NCBI RefSeq assembly: GCF_041320605.1
Contig: NZ_CP166679.1
Coordinates: forward strand, 2,108,001-2,172,000
Reading direction: 5' to 3'
DNA: 64,000 nt
Origin: Arenibacter antarcticus
Lineage (GTDB): Bacteria > Bacteroidota > Bacteroidia > Flavobacteriales > Flavobacteriaceae
The notes beneath the pieces were generated by a model. The model was not told where the DNA came from. It saw only the letters and a program-made list of their open reading frames with translations, and made no database searches. A program made the translations under genes and the position numbers. Positions 57,190-64,000 of this stretch are shown piece after piece (position 1 is the stretch's first letter; every line of letters begins with the position of its first letter).

Positions 57190-58018
57190 ATAATTCGAAA
57201 AAGTCCATTTGCTAAACCAAGGACATAGGTTAAGGATCATGACTAATTGTTGTGTTCATGTAAATGATTAATATTGATTTTAATAGGATTTATTCTATGG
57301 AGCTCGATTAATCTATACCTTTCCCTTCAACCAAATTCTCTTTCATTTTCTTTGCTTGTCCAAAGAAAACGAAACAAAAGAAAAGACACCTTATCCAGAT
57401 GAATTTTTTAGATCAGATCAAAAAACCGGTTTAAAAACTCCGCGCTTTTTGAAAAATAAAAAGCTGAATCTCGGAGCTTTTTTAAACCTATTCTACGGAT
57501 AAGGATGGCCTCACAAGTGGTGTCTACCAAAAGTTTTCGGCCTATTTTCTCCTTTAGTAGTAAATCAAGGGGTTTCCACATTGGCTTAAGGAAGGCGTCC
57601 GGCAGCGCATCTTCACCTTTGTGAAAGCGGCCTGGGCGCTGTGGCTGTGGAAAGCCCGTAGATTTCAAGAAAGGAGAAATAAGCCTAGATTTTTTTGAAT
57701 ACTTTTTTATTCATATGCTTATCTATTGTTTTTTAATGGAATTCATGAATGCTAAGCATTTCATCGATGGAAAAAAGTATTGAAAGGCGTGTTAAAAGGT
57801 AGATTATTGTTATTGTACTTACCTGATAATTTTAACTACACAGCTTTTGAGCTTGATCCTAGGTTAAGGTAATAATCTGTAACTTTAGGTTAGGAGGATG
57901 AGACCCCCAAAGTTTAATAGATTTTTTATTGTTTTTAAGTTTTACCAAGACTAGCTGTAGAGCGGTAATCAAATGGTTGTGCCAGCCGATATAGGCAATC
58001 CACTAAAAAAAATGAAAT
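57190..58018. other. Gene-poor region with a GC-richer patch
   Basis: About 830 bases without a gene I can support. An open frame of 86 codons exists on the minus strand (57408-57668) but has no recognisable motif, no good initiation context and lies in a patch (57590-57660) richer in G+C than its surroundings. The + strand also reads as short peptides broken by stops. This looks like decayed or inserted sequence rather than a working gene. Confidence 0.5.
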
Positions 58019-58201
58019 ATGTACGAACACTTTTTTCAATGTCCTTATTGTTGGGAAGAAATATCCATGTTATTGGACCCCTCCATAACTAGGCAGACTT
58101 ATGTGGAAGATTGTGAGGTTTGTTGTAATCCACTATCGGTTTCTCCAGTTTTTAATGACGGGGCGCTTATTGGGTTTGAAGCGATGGATATTGGCCAATA
58201 G
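58019..58201 (+). CDS. CPXCG-type cysteine-rich small protein
   Basis: 60 residues. Starts MYEHFFQCPYCWEEI and contains Cys8, Cys11, Cys32, Cys35 and Cys36, fitting the CPXCG motif family of single-zinc-ribbon proteins (here CPYCW). Function unknown; likely cytoplasmic and zinc-binding. Convergent with the M16 peptidase gene. Confidence 0.85.
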   Translation: MYEHFFQCPYCWEEISMLLDPSITRQTYVEDCEVCCNPLSVSPVFNDGALIGFEAMDIGQ

Positions 58202-58221
58202 GGATGAACAATGTTTCCGCT

Positions 58222-58257
58222 AAAAAACAGCCTAAAAGCATCGTTTATAGGCTGTTT
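58222..58257 (-). terminator. Terminator of the M16 peptidase gene
   Basis: AAACAGCCTA / TAGGCTGTTT, a 10-bp stem with 13-base loop (58235-58247). Six A at 58222-58227 give a U-run on the minus strand. It lies between two convergent genes. Confidence 0.8.
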
Positions 58258-58270
58258 AAATTGACTGAAT

Positions 58271-60988
58271 TTATTTTTTATAATCTCCTGCATTTATAAC
58301 CGTCCATTCCTTATAGGGATTAATGTAGGTTTGGATCGCTTTGTTGACCTCTGTTACGGTTAGGTTTTTTACTTTCTCTTCCAGCTTCTTTTGGAAGTCC
58401 ATATTGCGGCCATAGAAAATGTTATTATTGATTAGGTTGGCCAATTCACCGTCTTTAGCGCGAGATACGTTCTCCTCCTGGATCCATCCATTGACGGCAT
58501 CTTTCAATTCGTCCTCCGTAATACCATCTTTTATAAAACGATCTAATTCTTCTGAAAACCCCTGTTGTACCTTGCTGTAGTTTTCAGGTGCGTAAATGGC
58601 ATATAGATACAGCGACGAATTTTGGTCATCGGCATTGTAATCGGCTTGGAATCCGGCACCTGCACCATAACTCACCCCATCTTTCTGTCGCAACCTTTCT
58701 GCAATCCTTGAATTTAGAAAACCACCACCCAAAATGGTAGCCGCTATATTTAATGCAGCATAATCCTCATCGTCCTGACTAATTTTAATGTTCAAGTTTC
58801 CAAGCGTCATGGCATTTTTTTTGTCTGGAGTAAGGATATCTTCGTTGATGGGTTGGGAATCCGAATAAGGGTCTTTAAGCCTCTCATACGGATATTTGCT
58901 CTTGTAATTAGCAAATTCCCCCTCCATAAAAGATATGACCTCTGGAGACGGCATATCCCCAATACCAACCATAATAGACCTGCCCAATCCGTAAAAGGAT
59001 TTGTGAAATGCCTTAAGGTCCTCTGTCGATATAGCACGTATGGCTGCCTCTTCTTCGGTAACGGTCATGGCATATAATGGATGCCCCTTAGGATAATGGT
59101 TGTTTAACTGTGATAATCTTTTGGAAGCCAAATATTGAGGTTCAGTCTTATTGCTTTCTAAATAAGCCAAGGTTTCGGTTTTTAATTTTTCTAACTCCGT
59201 AGCCTCAAAAGATGGAGTTTTTAACATTTCGGTCATTAAAGCCAAAGTGGACATGAGGTTCTCCTCGGTCGAAACTACATTGGCATAAACATTTCCATTA
59301 CTGGCTCTAAATGATACTGAAGATTTTAATCTGCTCAATTCGTCCTCTATCTGCTGTCTTTTTTTGGAGAGGGTGCCCTTGTCTAGCATGCTTGCAGTAA
59401 AGGACGGAACAACACCTTTGTTGGATAATGATTTCACGTTGCCATTTCTAGTACTAAAACTAACCCTGACTGTTTTGCCTCGATTGCCTTTTTCGATAAT
59501 CCCATATTCAATACCATTAGAAAGCTGGCCCATATCCAATCTGGATTGAATGGCATCATAGGAAACATCGAATGCTTCCCCTGTGCCCATATCTTCCTTG
59601 CCTTTATATTCGGCTACCAGAGCATCTAGATTTTGAGTGTGTTCTATCTCTACTCGTTCAGGCTCCTTGGTAGGTATAAATCTACCAATGGTTCTATTGG
59701 TGGTAATTAAATATTTTTTGGCGATCTCATTTATCTTTTCTAGGCTAGTGTTTTCAATTCTATCACGTTGTATAAATGCCAGTCGCCAATCACCTGCACC
59801 GATAAATTCGCTCATGTAGGTACCTAAATAGGACGAATTTCTAAAGATTTGATCGGTTTGTTTTAAAAGATTGGCTTTGGCGCGTTCTAATTCTTCTTGG
59901 GTTAGAGGCGTCGTTTTTATAGCGTCCAAAGTTTCCTTAAGTACTTTTTCAGCTTCGTCTGCATTTTTATCCGAGGGCACATCGACATTTATATATAAAA
60001 AACCTGGCTCTTTGGTAAAAGGTGAAAAAGACCAAACGGAAGAGGCCTTGTTCGTTTCAATCAATGCCTTGTAGAGTCTGCCTGAAGGTTCATCCGTCAA
60101 GGCATTTTCTATTAAGGATACAGCGGCATAATCCTCATGGGAACCAGCTGGAGTATGGTACATAGTCGAGACGATCTGCAATTCTCCAACACGATTAAGT
60201 TGGACTGTTTTTTCTCCATCTTGTGCGGGCTCTACGGTATACGAATCCCTTAATGGAGAAACAGGTTTTTCAATTTCACCAAACTTTTTATTTATCAAGG
60301 CTAATGTTTTACTTTCGTCGAACTTACCAGTGACCATAAGAATTGCATTGTCCGGGCGGTAGAATTTTTTGTAAAAAGCCTTCAGGTTTTCAATGGGAAC
60401 ACGTTCAATGTCAGACCTGTTTCCAATCGTGCTATTGCCGTAGTTATGCCATAGATAAGCTGCGTTGATCACCTTTTGCATAAGCACCCTTGAGGGATTG
60501 TTTTCCCCGCTTTCAAATTCGTTCCGCACTACACTAAATTCGCTTTCTAAATCCTTTTTAGCGATATAGGAATTTACCATTCTGTCTGCTTCTAGATCTA
60601 AGGCCCAATCTAGATTTTCTTCTGTGGCATTGAAGGTTTCAAAATAATTGGTACGGTCGTACCAAGTAGTGCCATTAGGTCTTGCGCCATGAGCGCTTAA
60701 CTCTTTTGGGATGTCTGGATGGTTAGGGGTGCCTTTAAAGACCATGTGTTCCAATAAATGAGCCATTCCCTTTTCCCCATAACCTTCATGTCTGGATCCC
60801 ACCAGATACGTAATATTTACGGTAATAGTCTGGGCAGAGTTGTCTGGAAATAGTAACACTTTAAGTCCATTTTCCATTTGATATTCGGTAATACCCTCTA
60901 CAGTGGCCACCTTCTTCATTTGGCCGTACGAACTATAAGTACAGACAAATAGGCCTATTAGCATTAGGCTCCATATTTTAAATTTCAT
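58271..60988 (-). CDS. M16 family metallopeptidase (pitrilysin-like, double unit)
   Basis: 905 residues with a signal peptide ending near SYGQ. The inverted zinc motif HxxEH is His77-Leu-Leu-Glu80-His81 in GMAHLLEHMVFKGT, with the distal Glu in FSVVRNEFE about 75 residues later. The second half is another M16-type pair without the zinc motif (LGGGFLNSRIAERLRQKDGVSYGAGAG), as expected for a one-chain pitrilysin. It degrades peptides in the periplasm or at the outer membrane. Standalone. Confidence 0.95.
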   Translation of the reverse strand: MKFKIWSLMLIGLFVCTYSSYGQMKKVATVEGITEYQMENGLKVLLFPDNSAQTITVNITYLVGSRHEGYGEKGMAHLLEHMVFKGTPNHPDIPKELSAHGARPNGTTWYDRTNYFETFNATEENLDWALDLEADRMVNSYIAKKDLESEFSVVRNEFESGENNPSRVLMQKVINAAYLWHNYGNSTIGNRSDIERVPIENLKAFYKKFYRPDNAILMVTGKFDESKTLALINKKFGEIEKPVSPLRDSYTVEPAQDGEKTVQLNRVGELQIVSTMYHTPAGSHEDYAAVSLIENALTDEPSGRLYKALIETNKASSVWSFSPFTKEPGFLYINVDVPSDKNADEAEKVLKETLDAIKTTPLTQEELERAKANLLKQTDQIFRNSSYLGTYMSEFIGAGDWRLAFIQRDRIENTSLEKINEIAKKYLITTNRTIGRFIPTKEPERVEIEHTQNLDALVAEYKGKEDMGTGEAFDVSYDAIQSRLDMGQLSNGIEYGIIEKGNRGKTVRVSFSTRNGNVKSLSNKGVVPSFTASMLDKGTLSKKRQQIEDELSRLKSSVSFRASNGNVYANVVSTEENLMSTLALMTEMLKTPSFEATELEKLKTETLAYLESNKTEPQYLASKRLSQLNNHYPKGHPLYAMTVTEEEAAIRAISTEDLKAFHKSFYGLGRSIMVGIGDMPSPEVISFMEGEFANYKSKYPYERLKDPYSDSQPINEDILTPDKKNAMTLGNLNIKISQDDEDYAALNIAATILGGGFLNSRIAERLRQKDGVSYGAGAGFQADYNADDQNSSLYLYAIYAPENYSKVQQGFSEELDRFIKDGITEDELKDAVNGWIQEENVSRAKDGELANLINNNIFYGRNMDFQKKLEEKVKNLTVTEVNKAIQTYINPYKEWTVINAGDYKK

Positions 60989-61148
60989 AGCGGATGATAT
61001 TGATTATACTCAATATTACGAAATTTTATGTGGGATTATGCTTCTGAAACCATAGAATTTATAGCGATGTGCCACGTAATTTTGTCTAGGAGGTTCGCCT
61101 TATTGGAAAATTAGTAATATTTTTACGAAATAAATTTAAACACTTACG

Positions 61149-62180
61149 ATGCACTATATTTCGTTTTCAAAATTCCCAACAACCCTATATCAAATTTTCT
61201 TGCCAGTCATGGTGTTAGTTGCCTTGGGGTCCTGTAAATCTACCGCTCCTGCCATCGTGGGAAACGTAGAGAAAAAAGTAGTAAAGGCGTCTTATATTGA
61301 AAATATTCCTACCACAGAGGTAGCTTTTGATATGGTTTTGATACCGGAAGGAAGCTTTTTGATGGGAAGCCCCGAGTCAGAAGCCAATAGAAAGGCGGAT
61401 GAGGGACCTAGGAAAAAGGTAGAACTCGATGCCTTTTATATGGGAAAATATGAAGTTACATGGGAGATTTTCGAGCTATTTTTTAAGCAAAACCAAAACT
61501 TGTTTCAAGATTTGGAAGCAGATAAATTGAATGCTATAGATGCTATTACAAGACCTAGTCCCCCTTATGAAGATCCGTCTTATGGGATGGGAAAAAGCCA
61601 ATATCCGGCGATAAGCATGTCAGCCTATTCAGCATTAGTGTTTTGTAAGTGGTTGAGCTCTGTTACTGGAAAATTTTATAGATTACCTACAGAAGCGGAA
61701 TGGGAATATGCTGCTAAAGCGGGGACAGAAACTGCCTATTCTTTTGGTGATGACGTTTCAAAAATTGATGATTATGCCGTATATTATAAAAATGCCGACA
61801 ACCATTATGCCAAGGTAGGTACCAAACTACCTAATCCATGGGGGCTATACGATATACACGGAAATGTATCGGAATGGACCTTGGATGAGTATAAGGAAGA
61901 TGCTTATGCCATTACAGAATCCAAAAATCCATGGGTAAAACCTACGGTAATCCATCCCAGAGTGATCAGAGGTGGTTCTTGGGATGATGATGCCGATGAT
62001 TTAAGGTCATCAGCTAGAGTTGCATCTAGTTTGAAATTGCAAAAAAGAGATCCACAGATTCCAAAAAGCTTTTGGTGGAATACCGATTCCAATTTTATAG
62101 GATTTAGATTGGTAAGTCCCAAAGTACAACCTAGCAAGGAAGAACAAGTACAGTTTTGGCAAACCGTATTGGATGAGTAG
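61149..62180 (+). CDS. GldK-like SUMF1-domain lipoprotein
   Basis: 343 residues. A lipoprotein signal ends at Cys29 (VALGSCKS). The SUMF1/FGE fold is clear: VLIPEGSFLMGSPESEANRKADEGP, FYRLPTEAEWEYAAKAG, GLYDIHGNVSEWTLDEY, RVIRGGSWDDDADDLRSS, FIGFRLV. The active-site cysteine pair of formylglycine-generating enzymes is absent after GGSW, so it is not expected to be that enzyme. It is a paralogue of GldK from this window (different length, extra insert). Followed 39 bp later by a YceI gene. Function unknown. Confidence 0.9.
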   Translation: MHYISFSKFPTTLYQIFLPVMVLVALGSCKSTAPAIVGNVEKKVVKASYIENIPTTEVAFDMVLIPEGSFLMGSPESEANRKADEGPRKKVELDAFYMGKYEVTWEIFELFFKQNQNLFQDLEADKLNAIDAITRPSPPYEDPSYGMGKSQYPAISMSAYSALVFCKWLSSVTGKFYRLPTEAEWEYAAKAGTETAYSFGDDVSKIDDYAVYYKNADNHYAKVGTKLPNPWGLYDIHGNVSEWTLDEYKEDAYAITESKNPWVKPTVIHPRVIRGGSWDDDADDLRSSARVASSLKLQKRDPQIPKSFWWNTDSNFIGFRLVSPKVQPSKEEQVQFWQTVLDE

Positions 62181-62219
62181 TCCTTTACAAGGGCCAATTA
62201 TAAAATTTAAATTACTGGT

Positions 62220-62756
62220 ATGAGAAATAAATTATCCTTATTATCCTTATTGTTCGTTGTCTTAATCGGTTATTCCCAAGATAGCTACAAGCTGTCCGAA
62301 GAAAGTGTTCTAACCATTAGTGGAACTTCTACAATGCACGACTGGACCGTTGCGGCCAGTGGTATGCAAGGGTCAATGTCCTACGGTAAAAAAATTGTGA
62401 ACTTGGCGCTTAAGGTTCCCGTGTCTAACATAAAGAGTGAACGTGGTGCTGCTATGGATAAGAAAATGCACGGTGCCCTTAAATCGGAACAACATCCCGA
62501 AATTTCTTTTAACTTTAAAGACATTACGGAGAATAGTAGTGTTGCGATTAATGGTGGATTAACTATTGCTGGAGTGGAACAAGTGGTTGGCCTCCCCTCC
62601 AAAATCACAGCAATGGACAAAGGCCATCGCATCCAGGGGGAATATAAAATCACCTTGCAGGATTATGGAATGAAAGCCCCAACGGCCATGTTTGGTCAAA
62701 TAGTGGTAGGGGATACGGTTACGGTAAAATATGATCTGGTTTTTGTAAAGGAATAG
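62220..62756 (+). CDS. YceI family periplasmic protein
   Basis: 178 residues, signal peptide ending near IGYSQ. The YceI lipid-binding beta-barrel is recognised from SGTSTMHDWTV, the paired KSERGAAMDKKMHGAL and HPEISFNFKDI blocks, and GDTVTVKYDLVF at the end. YceI proteins bind isoprenoid chains or amphiphiles in the periplasm. Likely in one operon with the preceding SUMF1 lipoprotein. Confidence 0.92.
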   Translation: MRNKLSLLSLLFVVLIGYSQDSYKLSEESVLTISGTSTMHDWTVAASGMQGSMSYGKKIVNLALKVPVSNIKSERGAAMDKKMHGALKSEQHPEISFNFKDITENSSVAINGGLTIAGVEQVVGLPSKITAMDKGHRIQGEYKITLQDYGMKAPTAMFGQIVVGDTVTVKYDLVFVKE

Positions 62757-63555
62757 AAAACTTATTCCTATATTTTCCCTTTAATATAGGATTAAGTACA
62801 ATTTCTGGAAATTTTAATATTCCAGTAATAGTTGTAGTCAATATGTTGACTTAATTGAATATGGTGTTCTGTAAGCGGAACTGATGGGGATGCTTGGTAA
62901 TCCCCTTCGGCCTTATATTACCTTGCCAAGATGAGCGCGGGTCACACATCTTTCCCAATTGCCGCCTCTACTTTAATTTCTTGGCATGGCGAAGTCATAC
63001 GATACTTTTGTAAATTTCTGATGGTCTGCTCTTTAGTGTGTGAATGCATACAGATGCTATAATCCATAACTTGGCAATACCTTTTTTTTCTACTGGAAGT
63101 CAACAGTCGGGCTGCCTCACTTTTGGGTCATGGCTCAGTTTTAGAATGGGCTTCGATAACTATAGATTCCCTACTTTTTCTCTGTGATATCCAGTAATGG
63201 TGCTGTACAATCCATGTATACCCATTTGTGAGGTAATTGATTTTGTCTACGGAGTATTAGGGGGCTCAATTTTGTTCCTAAAAGCCACAGTACTGTATTT
63301 GGGAAAACCCTAAAATTATTGAATATGGAGGTGTAATTTATAGGTTTAGGAATTTGTCGTGAAAAATATATTTGCTCCTAAAATTATGAATTAAAGGTGG
63401 CTAGGTTGTTATACGTTGTAAATTTTAATATCTTTTACGTTTGCTTCGAGTATTTTAATCGTGATCCTTTGCGAAAAGCTGTTAAATATAATTGGATGAA
63501 GGAGACTTTGGATTTTTTGAGCTAACTTTTATGTAGTCTAAGTAATATCGTATAC
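62757..63555. other. Gene-poor region with possible decayed gene
   Basis: About 800 bases with no intact gene. Two small hairpins follow yceI (62766-62791, TCCTATATT stem; 62805-62825, CTGGAA stem), neither with a T-run. Between about 62865 and 63256 the minus strand reads as open stretches broken by stops (listed separately). The last 200 bases before 63556 hold the start region of the cytochrome gene. Confidence 0.5.
62945..63256 (-). pseudogene. Possible decayed coding stretch (minus strand)
   Basis: One minus-strand frame is open for 42 codons (63256-63131), interrupted by a single TGA (63128-63130), and open for another 61 codons (63127-62945) before a second TGA. The composition is richer in G+C than the flanks and reads like a basic, soluble protein segment (for example SSRKKRYCQVMDYS, MHSHTKEQTIRNLQKY). 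I cannot name a family. Chance is not excluded. Confidence 0.25.
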
Positions 63556-64000
63556 ATGAAACAAAAACTTAGTATCTTTTTTATCCTTTTAGGGCTAATG
63601 GCGTTGGTCTTTGCATTCCAATCCGGGTTTTTTAGAGCCTCGGATGATGAATATGTACATCAAAAAATGCCAGAACTGGTAGATTATAATTTTCATATTA
63701 AGCCAATTTTATCAGATAATTGCTATACCTGCCATGGCCCCGATGCCAATAAACGAAAGGCTGGCCTTCGGTTAGATCTAGAAACAAACGCTTTTGAGGA
63801 ATTGCCGGAAAATCCAGGGAAATACGCCATTGTGAAGGGGAAGCCCAACAAGAGCATGCTTTACCAACATGTGATTTCCGATGATCCAAAGCAAGTTATG
63901 CCACCTTCGGACTCTCAATTAAAATTAAATTTCCACGAGAAGAAACTTTTAAAAAAATGGATAGAGCAAGGGGCTAAATTTGATAAGCATTGGGCCTATA
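63556..64000 (+). CDS. PSCyt1-type cytochrome c domain protein (3' end missing)
   Basis: At least 148 residues, cut by the window end. After an N-terminal signal/anchor (about 5-22) comes a single c-type heme motif CYTCH (Cys56-His60) in the form FHIKPILSDNCYTCHGPDANKRKAGLRLDL, the hallmark of the PSCyt1 (planctomycete cytochrome C) domain, with a probable Met heme ligand in KQVMPPSD near residue 115. Such domains usually lead into DUF1549 and DUF1553 and are followed by a DUF1501 gene, in systems tied to polysaccharide degradation. That continuation is expected but not visible. Confidence 0.85.
   Translation, partial: MKQKLSIFFILLGLMALVFAFQSGFFRASDDEYVHQKMPELVDYNFHIKPILSDNCYTCHGPDANKRKAGLRLDLETNAFEELPENPGKYAIVKGKPNKSMLYQHVISDDPKQVMPPSDSQLKLNFHEKKLLKKWIEQGAKFDKHWAY

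Noticed and set aside
57408-57668. 86-residue minus-strand protein
   Set aside because: No motif, no initiation signal and no supporting neighbour; treated as part of a gene-poor patch.

Overview
The window is ordinary, densely coded chromosome of a Bacteroidota bacterium, almost certainly a member of the Flavobacteriaceae. The reasons are: a complete gldK-gldL-gldM-gldN cluster (gliding motility and type IX secretion), class II HMG-CoA reductase paired with a GYDIA-type GHMP kinase, Bacteroidota-style -7 boxes (TAnnTTTG) instead of Shine-Dalgarno-led starts, TonB receptors with a carboxypeptidase-like N-domain, and gene orders familiar from marine flavobacteria (miaB, sigma-54 activator, lptE, TPR protein, secG, groES, groEL; purH, mreB, mreC, mreD, mrdA, rodA; topA, arginase-like, gldKLMN). 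The genus cannot be fixed from this sequence. I see no tRNA, rRNA, CRISPR array, intact insertion sequence or prophage.

Layout. 1-3310: a truncated CNNM/CorC membrane protein and a PpiD-like periplasmic folding factor. 3442-5723: mevalonate-pathway pair on the minus strand. 5947-11787: a dipeptidyl-peptidase IV-like protease followed by two proton-dependent oligopeptide transporters, a peptide-scavenging cassette. 11791-16682: minus-strand run surE, small membrane protein, lpxB, NlpC/P60 lipoprotein, comEC. 17027-19213: Prc/Tsp protease. 19291-22844: SelO, a small acetyltransferase, and a methionine-sulfoxide repair group (msrB, msrA, thioredoxin-like). 23002-23814: a membrane-anchored nuclease. 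23811-30997: the rod-shape/elongasome operon headed by purH. 31091-31543: a GAF/free-methionine-sulfoxide-reductase-like protein. 31684-34832: a probable metal-handling trio (HYC_CC_PP protein, TonB receptor, HMA protein). 35039-41751: chaperonin and envelope/tRNA-modification block. 42116-43779: two lipoproteins. 43903-52400: topA, an arginase-fold protein and gldKLMN. 52631-58201: FAD oxidoreductase, DUF983 protein, ABC-F ATPase, LRR protein and a small Cys-rich protein, with a gene-poor patch at 57190-58018. 58271-64000: M16 protease, a GldK-like lipoprotein, YceI protein, another gene-poor patch with a possible decayed gene, and the start of a PSCyt1-type cytochrome protein cut by the window end.

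No clearly new multi-gene system is present. The most interesting leads are: three consecutive proteins that all carry vicinal Cys-Cys motifs (31684-34832); an arginase-fold protein with half of its manganese ligands replaced, sitting directly before gldK; a sigma-54-type promoter in front of groES with a sigma-54 activator encoded 2 kb away; a dispersed intergenic repeat present twice; a transcription terminator embedded in the coding end of comEC; and several genes whose -7 promoter box lies only 4-5 bases before the start codon, suggesting leaderless mRNAs.
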